The notes: generated by a model not told the origin, from the sequence alone. A stretch of 11,069 nt of DNA from an uncultured cyanobacterium (GCA_903921295.1 CAIXOZ010000213.1:1-11069); one strand, 5' to 3'; shown: positions 1-6,158, counted from the stretch's first letter. Translations and numbers: made by a program.

Positions 1-451
1 CGACCGTCTCGCACTCGATATCGTCGAGAAGGCTGTCGGTGGCGAGGGCCTGGAGGCGGGATTCGGTATAACGCATCGCCGCCGGCGGATCGTTATCCAC
101 GGAGCCGAAGTTGCCGTGACCATCGATCAGCGGCATCCGCATCGAGAAATCCTGCGCCATCCGCACCAGGGCGTCGTAGACCGCCGTGTCGCCGTGGGGG
201 TGGTACTTGCCGAGGACCTCACCGACCACACGGGCGCATTTCCTGTAGGGGCGATCGCTGGTCAGGCCCAGCTCGTACATCGCATACAGAATCCTGCGAT
301 GCACAGGTTTGAGACCGTCGCGGGCATCGGGCAGGGCCCGTCCCACGATCACACTCATCGCGTACTCCAGATAGGAGCGCGACATTTCATTGCGAAGATC
401 GGTCTGGATGATCCGCCCGTCGGATTCACCGGGTCCGGTTGGATCCGCCAT
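1..451 (-). CDS. gyrA: DNA gyrase subunit A, N-terminal part (cut by window edge)
   Basis: GyrA is the breakage-reunion subunit of gyrase, which introduces negative supercoils with GyrB. The window holds the first 150 codons; the remainder lies beyond position 1. Visible landmarks are the winged-helix opening (GRALPDARDGLKPVHRRIL, residues 37-55), the quinolone-resistance region KYHPHGDTAVYDALVRMAQD (82-101), and the active-site tyrosine in AMRYTE (Tyr128, equivalent to E. coli Tyr122). The position matching E. coli Ser83 is Thr and the Asp87 equivalent is kept, so no resistance change is evident. The ATG at 451 gives MADPTGPGESDGRIIQTDL, a start consistent with the family; no ATG or GTG lies upstream in frame across the spacer, only a TTG. 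It is divergent from the DUF39 gene. The identification is certain; only the start is inferred. Confidence 0.97.
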   Translation of the reverse strand, partial: MADPTGPGESDGRIIQTDLRNEMSRSYLEYAMSVIVGRALPDARDGLKPVHRRILYAMYELGLTSDRPYRKCARVVGEVLGKYHPHGDTAVYDALVRMAQDFSMRMPLIDGHGNFGSVDNDPPAAMRYTESRLQALATDSLLDDIECETV

Positions 452-474
452 CGAGAACCGTGCTGCCTGGACCA

Positions 475-480
475 AGATTA
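475..480 (-). promoter_or_regulatory. Possible -10 element of gyrA
   Basis: Read on the minus strand this is TAATCT, a match to the cyanobacterial TAnnnT -10 pattern, 23 nt upstream of the gyrA ATG. That would leave a leader of roughly 17 nt. No convincing -35 is seen. The 75-bp spacer must also hold the promoter of the divergent DUF39 gene, for which I see no clear element. Confidence 0.3.
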
Positions 481-526
481 CTGAATCCTGCGCCGCCGCC
501 CCCTACGGATCCCCGTCCGCCCCTTC

Positions 527-1681
527 GTGTCCTCTCCTCCCCCCCGCCATGAAGCCGAGCTGCTGATCCGTCAGGGCCGCGGAGATCTGCGGGTGCGCCC
601 TGCCGCGGCCTACCGGAACCTGGTGAAGGACGTGGGACTGGAGGAAGCCTTCGCCGCCACGGATGTGGTGGTGGCCTCGGAAGCCACCTTCACCGACCAG
701 GGATCCCTGGTGCTTGGACTCGGCCCCAGCGATCCGCCGATCCGGCTGCGGGAAGGGCAGCTCGGTGGCGTGCCCTTCCAGGGCGGTCACGGCAGCGGTG
801 AGCTGGTGCTGCCGATCGGTGGAGCCTGCAGCGACCCCCTCAAAACCGGAGGCGCCCAGATCCTCGGCCGACTGCTCCGCCAGGAGGCGGTGCCCCTTGT
901 GGCCCGCGGCGAAGGCACACCGCTGCAGCCCCGCCTCGACCTGGAGCTCTCCCTGGGGCTGGAGAGGATCGGCACCGCCAGGTTGCTGCTGCACCGGGCG
1001 ATCGTGGAGAACGGTCTGGTGGCCGTGAGCAGCGACGAGGGCCTGATCCGCAGTCCCTGGGGGCCCCTGCTCGGACCGTTCGGCAGCGCGCTTTTCACTT
1101 GCAGCGGCCCGGGCAGCATCGGCCTCACCTCCCCGCAGCTGGCCTGCCTCGGGCCCGGATCGGCCGTGCTGGTGGCCGGCGCCACCGGCTGGGTGCTGGG
1201 CCCTGGCCATGGCCACCAGCCGCAGCCCAGGCGCCTGGCCAGCGGCCATGCCCGCACCCCAGGAGCGGCGGTGGCCGTGGCTGTCGATCTGCACGCTCTG
1301 CAGAGCCGCTGGATCCGCCCCTGCTGGTTCGAGGGCCATGGCAGTGCCCTGCTGGTGGCGATCGCGGCACCGGTGCCCCTGCGCACCCTGGCCGAGGCCC
1401 GCCTGGCCGCCGCCCCGGCGGAGGAGCTGGAAGCGCCGGTGCTCGATCTCTCGATTCCCCGGCGCCTCAAGCCAGGCTTCGGCGGCGTGCCCTACAGCGC
1501 CCTGCTCCAGGGTCGGATTCCGGTGGATGGACACCGCGTGGCAGCAGCGCCGGCCCACAGCCCGCGCCTGGCGGCCGAAATCGCCGATGACCTGGTCGAG
1601 CGCCTCCGGGACAACCGCTTCCCGCTGCGCTTTCCAGCCCTGCCCCTCAGCCCGAGAACGGGGCTGATCCCGCTCGACTGA
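527..1681 (+). CDS. DUF39 / HcyBio-family protein (homocysteine biosynthesis-like)
   Basis: 384 aa, GTG start. The family colinearity is clear: GPSDPPIR (66-73, family SDPPI motif), the SSDEGLIRSPWGPLLGPFGS block (168-187), GSAVLVAGATGWVLGPGHGH (211-230, matching the family's glycine-rich GGGIGYV..PGTQH region), EGHGSALLVAIAAPVPL (269-285), and the C-terminal AHSPRLAAEIADDLVERL (343-360). In archaea and anaerobic bacteria DUF39 proteins take part in making homocysteine from aspartate semialdehyde and sulfide, usually with a partner carrying NIL or ferredoxin domains. No such partner lies nearby, so the role here is unproven. The two positions where archaeal members carry reactive cysteines (around 54-60 and in the GTDCYPR-like motif) are not cysteine: the second reads GTPLQPR (130-136). 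Cysteines present are 101, 192, 207 and 266. GTG at 527 is chosen because a stop lies at 482 in frame and only a CTG lies between. Family placement is fairly sure; function is inference. Confidence 0.8.
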   Translation: MSSPPPRHEAELLIRQGRGDLRVRPAAAYRNLVKDVGLEEAFAATDVVVASEATFTDQGSLVLGLGPSDPPIRLREGQLGGVPFQGGHGSGELVLPIGGACSDPLKTGGAQILGRLLRQEAVPLVARGEGTPLQPRLDLELSLGLERIGTARLLLHRAIVENGLVAVSSDEGLIRSPWGPLLGPFGSALFTCSGPGSIGLTSPQLACLGPGSAVLVAGATGWVLGPGHGHQPQPRRLASGHARTPGAAVAVAVDLHALQSRWIRPCWFEGHGSALLVAIAAPVPLRTLAEARLAAAPAEELEAPVLDLSIPRRLKPGFGGVPYSALLQGRIPVDGHRVAAAPAHSPRLAAEIADDLVERLRDNRFPLRFPALPLSPRTGLIPLD

Positions 1682-1730
1682 GACGAGCGCTCCCACGAAC
1701 AAGCCCAGGCAAGGCCATGGGCTGAATTGA

Positions 1731-1790
1731 ACCCTTGGCCGCCGCAAAGGGTCCAGGGGGGACAGATCCGGGCGTTGAATGCAACAACGC
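1731..1790 (+). terminator. Two small hairpins after the DUF39 gene, terminator-like
   Basis: ACCCTT at 1731-1736 pairs with AAGGGT at 1747-1752 (10-nt loop), and GCGTTG at 1772-1777 pairs with CAACGC at 1785-1790 (7-nt loop). Both are perfect 6-bp stems in the 171-bp spacer. Neither is followed by a T-tract, so a terminator role is only a guess. Confidence 0.25.
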
Positions 1791-1814
1791 TGAAACGGAA
1801 GTGAAAACCACCCG

Positions 1815-1820
1815 TAAGCT
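1815..1820 (+). promoter_or_regulatory. Possible -10 element of the CAAD gene
   Basis: TAAGCT fits TAnnnT and lies 32 nt upstream of the ATG at 1853, implying a leader of about 26 nt. There is no clear -35. Confidence 0.25.
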
Positions 1821-1852
1821 CAGCGCTCAGAGATCCGTATCGTCTCCTCAGC

Positions 1853-2575
1853 ATGACGTCCTCAGGCGACTTCCCGGGCCCGAACACCGCTGAGCCCTCG
1901 GGCGAGCCGGAGGGGACTGATCAGCCGCTGAGTGCGACGCCGGTGGACGTCGACACCTCTGTCCCGACCGCCCCGGACAGCCCCGGAGAAACGAGCGTCA
2001 CCTCGATTGATCTGGGCGGTACCGGCCAGCTCGGCGGCGCCTGGGAGGCTGGCCTGCCCACCATGACCAGTGGGATCGAGGCCGAGGGCAGCGACAATCA
2101 GATGACCGATGAGCCCGGGGCGGCCCTCGAAAGCCCTGTCGGTGGCGACGCTGAGCTGACGACCGCTCCAGCCCCCTGGTCGAGCGCCCCCAGCCTCGAC
2201 CCGGAGGTGGCGGCGATCGTGGAAATCCCCGCTCAGACAGGCTCCAACCCGGAAGCGAGCGGCGAAGGCGGGGAGTGGGAGCTGCTGGTCGGCCAGATCC
2301 GCGAGTGGATGAACACGGTGCAGTTGCAGCAGTCGCTGCAGGAGGCGCGCCGGCCCCTGATCCTGCTGGGCCTGCTGCTGGCCCTGCTTCTGGTGCTGCG
2401 GCTCTACTCCGCCGTGCTCAGCACCCTCGATCACCTACCCCTGCTGCCGGGACTGCTGGAACTGGTGGGTGTGATCACCGTCACCCGCTTCAGCCTCACC
2501 AACCTGGTGCGCAGCCAGCAGCGTCAGGCGTTGGTGCAGACGATCCTCCGACGCTGGAAAGCCTTCAAGGGCTGA
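1853..2575 (+). CDS. CAAD-domain (CurT/CURT1-like) membrane protein
   Basis: 240 aa, ATG start. Residues 1-140 are Gly/Ser/Thr/Pro/Glu/Asp-rich, strongly acidic and almost certainly disordered. From about 141 comes an amphipathic stretch (EWELLVGQIREWMNTVQLQQ) leading into two hydrophobic helices, about 168-188 (PLILLGLLLALLLVLRLYSA) and about 197-219 (LLPGLLELVGVITVTRFS). They are joined by a DHLPLLPG turn and followed by a basic amphipathic tail (RSQQRQALVQTILRRWKAFKG, 219-240 region). This layout is that of the cyanobacterial CAAD domain, found alone or fused to aminoacyl-tRNA synthetases and related to thylakoid-curvature proteins CURT1/CurT. Such proteins bend or sit in thylakoid membranes. 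The CAAD call is from family memory and fold pattern. Whether this copy is the true CurT or a paralogue with an unusually long disordered head cannot be told from sequence alone. Confidence 0.75.
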   Translation: MTSSGDFPGPNTAEPSGEPEGTDQPLSATPVDVDTSVPTAPDSPGETSVTSIDLGGTGQLGGAWEAGLPTMTSGIEAEGSDNQMTDEPGAALESPVGGDAELTTAPAPWSSAPSLDPEVAAIVEIPAQTGSNPEASGEGGEWELLVGQIREWMNTVQLQQSLQEARRPLILLGLLLALLLVLRLYSAVLSTLDHLPLLPGLLELVGVITVTRFSLTNLVRSQQRQALVQTILRRWKAFKG

Positions 2576-2588
2576 ACGGCCGTTGTGA

Positions 2589-2608
2589 AAGCGCCCGAAG
2601 GGCCGCTT
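2589..2608 (+). terminator. Hairpin after the CAAD gene, terminator-like
   Basis: AAGCGCCC (2589-2596), loop GAA, then GGG-C-CGCTT (2600-2608) forms eight base pairs with one bulged C. It starts 13 nt after the CAAD stop. It lacks a T-tract, so it may be a weak terminator or mRNA-end stabiliser. Confidence 0.35.
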
Positions 2609-2617
2609 GATAGCTTG

Positions 2618-2634
2618 GCTTGATTGCATCAAGC
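2618..2634 (+). promoter_or_regulatory. Perfect inverted repeat just upstream of guaB3
   Basis: GCTTGAT (2618-2624), loop TGC, ATCAAGC (2628-2634): seven perfect base pairs ending six nt before the GTG at 2641. In RNA this would sit over the ribosome entry site; in DNA it is a compact operator-like dyad. Function unknown. Confidence 0.35.
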
Positions 2635-2640
2635 TTTCTG

Positions 2641-3804
2641 GTGGACATTCAGCTCGGCCGATCCCGCACCGTCCGTCGCGCCTATGGCATCGACGAGATC
2701 GCCCTGGTGCCCGGCGGACGCACGGTGGATCCCGAAGCCACCGACAGCAGTTGGAGCCTGGGCGGCATCAGCCGCGAGATCCCGATCATCGCGAGCGCCA
2801 TGGATGGCGTCGTCGATGTGGGGATGTGCGTGGAACTGGCACGCCTCGGCGCCCTCGGCGTGCTGAACCTGGAAGGGGTCCAGTGCCGCTACGACGATCC
2901 GAATCCCGTGCTCGATCGGATCGCCGCGGTGGGCAAGGAGGCCTTTGTTCCGCTGATGCAGGAGCTGTACAGCCAGCCGGTCCGTGAGGACCTGATCCGG
3001 CTGCGCATCCAGCAGATCAAGGAAAAGGGCGGCATCGCTGCCGTCAGCGCCACGCCGATGGCGGCCCTGCGTTTCGGCAAGGCCGTGGCCGAAGCCGGTG
3101 CCGATCTGTTCTTCGTTCAGGCCACGGTGGTCTCCACCGAGCACGTCGGTCCGGAAGGGCGCGAGACCCTGGACCTTGCCGCCCTCTGCCAGGACCTCGG
3201 CATCCCGGTGGTGATCGGCAACTGCGTCACCTACGACGTGGCCCTGCAGCTGATGCGGGCCGGTGCCGCCGGCGTGATGGTGGGCATCGGCCCCGGTGCC
3301 GCCTGCACCTCCCGCGGCGTGCTCGGCATCGGCATTCCCCAAGCCACGGCCGTGGCGGACTGTGCCGCAGCCCGTGATGACTACGCCAAGGAATCCGGCC
3401 GCTACGTGCCGGTGGTGGCCGATGGCGGCATCGTCACCGGAGGAGACATCTGCAAGTGTCTGGCCTGCGGCGCCGATGCTGTGATGATCGGCTCGCCGAT
3501 CGCCCGCGCCAGCGAAGCGCCGGGCCGTGGATTCCACTGGGGCATGGCCACCCCGAGCCCGGTTCTGCCCCGCGGCACCAGGATTCGCGTCGGCACCACC
3601 GGAAGCCTGGAGCAGATTCTTCGCGGACCCGCCGGCCTCGATGACGGCACGCAGAACCTGCTGGGGGCCATCCGCACCTCGATGGGGAACCTCGGCGCCC
3701 GCACCCTGCAGGAGATGCAGAAGGTGGAGGTGGTGGTCGCTCCCTCCCTCCTCACCGAAGGCAAGGTGTATCAGAAGGCCCAACAACTCGGCATGGGCAA
3801 ATAG
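2641..3804 (+). CDS. guaB3: GuaB3-type IMP dehydrogenase
   Basis: 387 aa from GTG at 2641. GuaB3 is the CBS-less cyanobacterial/actinobacterial branch of the IMPDH family, and members have been shown to oxidise IMP to XMP with NAD, the first committed step to GMP. The sequence opens VDIQLGRSRTVRRAYGIDEI, as family members do, with IPIIASAMDG (48-57), GIGPGAACTSRGVLGIG (215-231) holding the catalytic Cys222, a phosphate-binding VADGGIVTGGD block, and a PSPVLPRGTRIRVGTTGSLE flap region. There is no CBS/Bateman insertion, and the length matches the family. A TTG start at 2620 is possible but would add seven residues before the conserved VDIQ opening and begin within the inverted repeat. A strong terminator follows 38 nt after the stop. 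Whether a classical GuaB also exists in the genome cannot be seen. Confidence 0.93.
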   Translation: MDIQLGRSRTVRRAYGIDEIALVPGGRTVDPEATDSSWSLGGISREIPIIASAMDGVVDVGMCVELARLGALGVLNLEGVQCRYDDPNPVLDRIAAVGKEAFVPLMQELYSQPVREDLIRLRIQQIKEKGGIAAVSATPMAALRFGKAVAEAGADLFFVQATVVSTEHVGPEGRETLDLAALCQDLGIPVVIGNCVTYDVALQLMRAGAAGVMVGIGPGAACTSRGVLGIGIPQATAVADCAAARDDYAKESGRYVPVVADGGIVTGGDICKCLACGADAVMIGSPIARASEAPGRGFHWGMATPSPVLPRGTRIRVGTTGSLEQILRGPAGLDDGTQNLLGAIRTSMGNLGARTLQEMQKVEVVVAPSLLTEGKVYQKAQQLGMGK

Positions 3805-3842
3805 GCGCATGTCGTCAGGCTGACATCGCCCGCAGCGATCAG

Positions 3843-3872
3843 ACCTCCGGGGCCCCGACCGGCCCCGGAGGT
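3843..3872 (+). terminator. Strong terminator hairpin after guaB3
   Basis: ACCTCCGGGGCC (3843-3854), six-nt loop CCGACC, then GGCCCCGGAGGT (3861-3872): twelve perfect, mostly GC base pairs, 38 nt after the guaB3 stop. The T-tract is missing (TTCGCAAAA follows), but the stem is strong and well placed to insulate the downstream small RNA from guaB3 transcription. The stem is symmetric, so it could act on either strand. Confidence 0.7.
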
Positions 3873-3898
3873 TCGCAAAACCAGGGCGCGACAAGCGT

Positions 3899-3904
3899 TA
3901 GTCT
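3899..3904 (+). promoter_or_regulatory. Probable -10 element of yfr1
   Basis: TAGTCT fits TAnnnT and lies about 6-7 nt before the predicted 5' end of the small RNA at about 3910. It falls between the guaB3 terminator and the RNA, as expected for an independently transcribed gene. No good -35 box is seen. Confidence 0.45.
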
Positions 3905-3909
3905 CGCGA

Positions 3910-3969
3910 TGTGCGGGCTTCGGCTCTCACACTCCTCACACCCCCCGGCCCGGCGCGTCCGGGCTTTTT
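3910..3969 (+). ncRNA. yfr1: Yfr1 small regulatory RNA
   Basis: Yfr1 is a 54-70 nt trans-acting RNA found across cyanobacteria. Its unpaired centre ACUCCUCACAC base-pairs with mRNAs, in Prochlorococcus those of outer-membrane porins. Here ACTCCTCACAC lies at 3931-3941, flanked as in known orthologues by two hairpins. The 5' one is GTG-C-GGGC (3911-3918), loop TTCG, GCTC-T-CAC (3923-3930). The 3' one is GCCCGG (3948-3953), loop CGCGT, CCGGGC (3959-3964), followed by TTTTT (3965-3969). The place between an IMP dehydrogenase gene and trxA is the reported location in marine picocyanobacteria. The 5' end is inferred from the -10-like TAGTCT at 3899. The core motif, structure, size and location agree, so the call is strong; exact ends are not known. 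Confidence 0.9.
3948..3969 (+). terminator. Intrinsic terminator of yfr1
   Basis: A six-bp GC stem (GCCCGG/CCGGGC) with a five-nt loop runs directly into TTTTT. It is the only hairpin in the window with a classical T-tract. It forms the 3' end of the small RNA. Confidence 0.85.
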
Positions 3970-4230
3970 GTCTTTCCCAGTCCTGCTGAAACGGTGGGGA
4001 TGCTCGCCGTTACCGATCGGTCTGCCGCTCAGCCACCCAACCTGCTGCGTTCCGGTGCGGAAGTCTCCACCGCTCGCCTCCCTGCCACGCACGTCGACGG
4101 AAGCCTCCAGCTTCCCGATCCAGCCAGGCAGGACAGCGAAGCACGCCGCCGAGCGGACCGTCGAGCCACACGTGGACTGAGGCCCGACCAGCCTGCACAA
4201 CACCCTGCAACGGCTTGGTTCCGATTCCTG
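3970..4230 (+). other. Spacer between yfr1 and the trxA promoter, no gene recognised
   Basis: About 260 nt with no convincing gene. An open frame runs through it in phase with trxA, but its translation (Arg/Pro/Ala-rich) looks like GC-rich noise. ACCGATCGGT at 4012-4021 is a perfect 10-bp palindrome. No known riboswitch or RNA motif is recognised. Confidence 0.5.
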
Positions 4231-4247
4231 CTTGAAACGGTTGCCAT

Positions 4248-4256
4248 TGCTAGATT
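4248..4256 (+). promoter_or_regulatory. Extended -10 promoter element of trxA
   Basis: TGCTAGATT is a TGn-TAnnnT extended -10 (TAGATT at 4251-4256). It would start transcription near 4263, about 19 nt before the trxA ATG. TTGAAA at 4232-4237 is present but only 13 nt away, too close for a normal -35, so the extended -10 is the better argument. Confidence 0.5.
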
Positions 4257-4281
4257 CCCGGAACATTACTTCCGTGCACGG

Positions 4282-4605
4282 ATGTCCAGCACCCCAGTCG
4301 TCACCGATGCGTCCTTTGAACAGGATGTGATCAAGAGTGACGTCCCCGTCCTGGTCGATTTCTGGGCTCCCTGGTGCGGCCCCTGCCGGATGGTGGCGCC
4401 GATCGTCGATGACATCGCCAAAGAATTCGACGGCAAGATCAAGGTGTACAAACTGAACACCGACGAGAATCCCAACGTCGCCAGCCAGTACGGAATCCGC
4501 AGCATTCCGACCCTGATGATCTTCAAAGGCGGAGAAAAAGTGGACACCGTTGTCGGTGCCGTCCCCAAGACCACCCTGGCTGGCACGATCACCAAGCACC
4601 TCTGA
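4282..4605 (+). CDS. trxA: Thioredoxin (m-type, TrxA)
   Basis: 107 aa, the standard length. Thioredoxin reduces protein disulfides in the cytosol, with electrons from ferredoxin- or NADPH-thioredoxin reductase. The redox motif WCGPC is at 31-35 within VLVDFWAPWCGPCRMVAP, and the cis-proline is Pro76 in RSIPTLMIFKGG. The residues around the active site match the m-type found as the main essential thioredoxin of cyanobacteria. The ATG at 4282 gives MSSTPVVTDASFEQDVIKSD, a normal N-terminus, with a good extended -10 about 25 nt upstream. An in-frame extension back to 3994 is open but rejected: it is non-homologous, Arg/Pro-rich and would swallow the promoter. A hairpin starts 5 nt after the stop. 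Confidence 0.96.
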   Translation: MSSTPVVTDASFEQDVIKSDVPVLVDFWAPWCGPCRMVAPIVDDIAKEFDGKIKVYKLNTDENPNVASQYGIRSIPTLMIFKGGEKVDTVVGAVPKTTLAGTITKHL

Positions 4606-4610
4606 TCCTG

Positions 4611-4628
4611 AGCCCTTGTGAAGGGGCT
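4611..4628 (+). terminator. Hairpin after trxA, terminator-like
   Basis: AGCCCTT (4611-4617), loop GTG, AAGGGGCT (4621-4628) gives seven base pairs with one bulged G, starting five nt after the stop. There is no T-tract, so partial read-through into hisH is possible. Confidence 0.4.
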
Positions 4629-4669
4629 GCGGTCACGGCTTAGGCTCCGATTCAGCCCCCACCATCTCC

Positions 4670-5347
4670 TTGCAACGAATCGGTCTGATCGATTACGGCA
4701 TGGGCAACCTGCATTCCGTGCGGCGGGCACTGGAACGCCAGGGAGCGAGCGTTGTTCCGGTGGCATCCGCTGCCGTCATGGCGTCGTGCGATGCCCTGCT
4801 CCTGCCTGGGGTCGGTGCCTTTGATCCGGCGATGCAACGCCTGCGGGCGGCCGATCTGGTGCAACCGATCCGCGACTGGTGTGCTTCCGCTCGGCCCCTG
4901 CTCGGCATCTGTCTGGGCCTTCAACTGCTGTTCGATGGCAGCGATGAGGGTGAAGCGGCCGGTCTTGGGGTGATCCCTGGTCACGTGCGCAGCTTGCAGC
5001 GCCAACCGGCGGTGCCACTGCCGCACATGGGCTGGGCGCCCTTGCTTCCCGCCTGTCCCAGCCCGTTGCTGGCCTCTGATCAAGATCAGAACCAGGAGTG
5101 GATGTACTTCGTCCATTCCTACGCCGCCGTCCCGAACGACGCCAAGGCCATCACCGCCCGGGTGAGCTACGGCAGCACCACCGTCACGGCCGCCGTCTGG
5201 GAAGGCTCGGTGGGCGCCTGCCAGTTCCATCCGGAGAAATCAGCGGAGGCTGGTCAGGCCCTGCTGGGGCGCTGGCTCAGCTGGGTGGCCACCCAGCAGA
5301 CCAGCGCTCTGGCCGGCAGCACCGGCACCCCGGCTCCATGGGTCTGA
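4670..5347 (+). CDS. hisH: Imidazole glycerol phosphate synthase, glutaminase subunit HisH
   Basis: 225 aa. HisH is the class I glutamine amidotransferase that feeds ammonia to HisF, converting PRFAR to imidazole glycerol phosphate and AICAR in histidine synthesis. The catalytic triad is visible: Cys81 in LLGICLGLQLLFDGSDEG (78-94), His187 and Glu189 in ACQFHPEKS (183-191). The oxyanion region PGVGAF is at 46-51, and the N-terminal strand IGLIDYGMGNLHSV is diagnostic. The start is a TTG at 4670; no ATG or GTG is found upstream in frame, and an internal Met (11) would cut the first strand. TAGGCT at 4641-4646 could be a -10. The 15-20 residue C-terminal tail (TQQTSALAGSTGTPAPWV) is longer than usual and exists because the gene runs into rsmD. 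hisF is not in the window. Confidence 0.95.
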   Translation: MQRIGLIDYGMGNLHSVRRALERQGASVVPVASAAVMASCDALLLPGVGAFDPAMQRLRAADLVQPIRDWCASARPLLGICLGLQLLFDGSDEGEAAGLGVIPGHVRSLQRQPAVPLPHMGWAPLLPACPSPLLASDQDQNQEWMYFVHSYAAVPNDAKAITARVSYGSTTVTAAVWEGSVGACQFHPEKSAEAGQALLGRWLSWVATQQTSALAGSTGTPAPWV

Positions 5348-5910
5348 AGCTGAGCGGTGGTCGCCGCCTGCTGAGTCCCCCCGGCGATACCGCCCGACCG
5401 ACCGCCTCAAGAGTGCGCCTGGCGGTGATGAATTGCCTGGCGCCCGAGCTGGTGGGTGCGCGATGGCTGGACCTTTGCAGTGGCAGCGGCGTGATGGCCT
5501 GCGAAGCGTTGCAGCGCGGGGCCGGTGCCGTGGTGGCGATTGAACGGGACCGTCGCATCGCTGCCATCTGCCGAGCCAACCTGGAGGCCGTGCAGGCGGG
5601 CCTGCCGGCCCAACGCCGCAGCGAGGCCACGGTGGCCGTGCATTGTGTGCCGGCGGAACGCTGGCTGCAGCAGAGCGACGAAGAGGCCTTTGATCTGATC
5701 TATGCCGATCCTCCCTACGACGCCGGCCTTTACCGGCCTCTCGCGGACGCGATCCTGACCTCCGACCTGCTGGCCCCGGGCGGCACCCTGGTGCTGGAAT
5801 GTGGCACGGGTCGGGTGCCGGCCGTGCCGGCGGGCTGGCATTGCCGGCAGGAACGTCGCTACGGCAGCACGACGCTGCTGCTGCTGGGCATGGAGTCTGA
5901 CCAGGCCTGA
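5338..5910 (+). CDS. rsmD: 16S rRNA (guanine966-N2)-methyltransferase RsmD
   Basis: 190 aa. RsmD methylates N2 of G966 in helix 31 of 16S rRNA using S-adenosylmethionine, acting on assembled 30S subunits. The N-terminus MGLKLSGGRRLLSPPG and the block RPTASRVRLAVMNCL (20-34) match cyanobacterial RsmD. The SAM-binding motif I is WLDLCSGSGVMACEAL (43-58), an acidic residue for ribose binding follows in VVAIERD (65-71), and the catalytic DPPY is at 124-127. The ATG at 5338 lies inside hisH, so the genes overlap by 10 bp in different frames. This implies translational coupling, though the pathways are unrelated. The frame is open further upstream to 5098, but that part is a shadow of hisH. Length and motifs are normal. 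Confidence 0.93.
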   Translation: MGLKLSGGRRLLSPPGDTARPTASRVRLAVMNCLAPELVGARWLDLCSGSGVMACEALQRGAGAVVAIERDRRIAAICRANLEAVQAGLPAQRRSEATVAVHCVPAERWLQQSDEEAFDLIYADPPYDAGLYRPLADAILTSDLLAPGGTLVLECGTGRVPAVPAGWHCRQERRYGSTTLLLLGMESDQA

Positions 5911-6085
5911 GCGCCTGCTGAGCGTGCCAGTCCCCTGAGAGCGTGTGCCATCGAAGTCGCGTCGGGCCTGTCGTTGACGTTGGCAGCGCAGTTCAGCCGC
6001 TCAGCACATCCTTGGCTCCAGGGCCGGACCTCAGGAGCGGGGCAGTGGCCGGTCACTCATCGGTACTGGAATGGACCACCGATGG

Positions 6086-6143
6086 GCTTTGGAGTCCGCT
6101 CAGGGAGATCCTCCGGACAGCACCGCGGGCGGCTCTCCAAAGC
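6086..6143. ncRNA. Candidate three-way-junction RNA element
   Basis: The outer stem is nine perfect base pairs, GCTTTGGAG (6086-6094) with CTCCAAAGC (6135-6143). The interior splits into two arms with almost no unpaired linker. Arm one is TCCG/CGGA (6095-6098/6114-6117) with an inner AGG/CCT and loop GAGAT. Arm two is AG..CCG/CGG..CT (6119-6134) with loop CGGG. Either strand could be the RNA. No promoter or family match is seen, so this is a structural observation only. Confidence 0.3.
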
Positions 6144-6158
6144 GGCTTGATCAGAACC

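Noticed and set aside
251..258. HIP1 octamer GCGATCGC here and at 1358-1365
   Set aside because: Two copies in 11 kb of GC-rich DNA is near chance, not the strong enrichment seen in HIP1-rich cyanobacteria.
503..1747. 414-aa minus-strand open frame
   Set aside because: It is the antisense shadow of the DUF39 gene. Its translation is Gln/Gly/His/Arg-rich without recognisable motifs, while the plus strand gives clear family similarity.
2629..3894. 421-aa minus-strand open frame
   Set aside because: Antisense to guaB3, rich in His/Gly/Asp, with no domain. Long antisense frames are expected at this GC content.
3911..4180. 89-aa open frame starting in yfr1
   Set aside because: It runs through the yfr1 core and terminator and into the leader with no recognisable protein. 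The RNA explains the conserved part.
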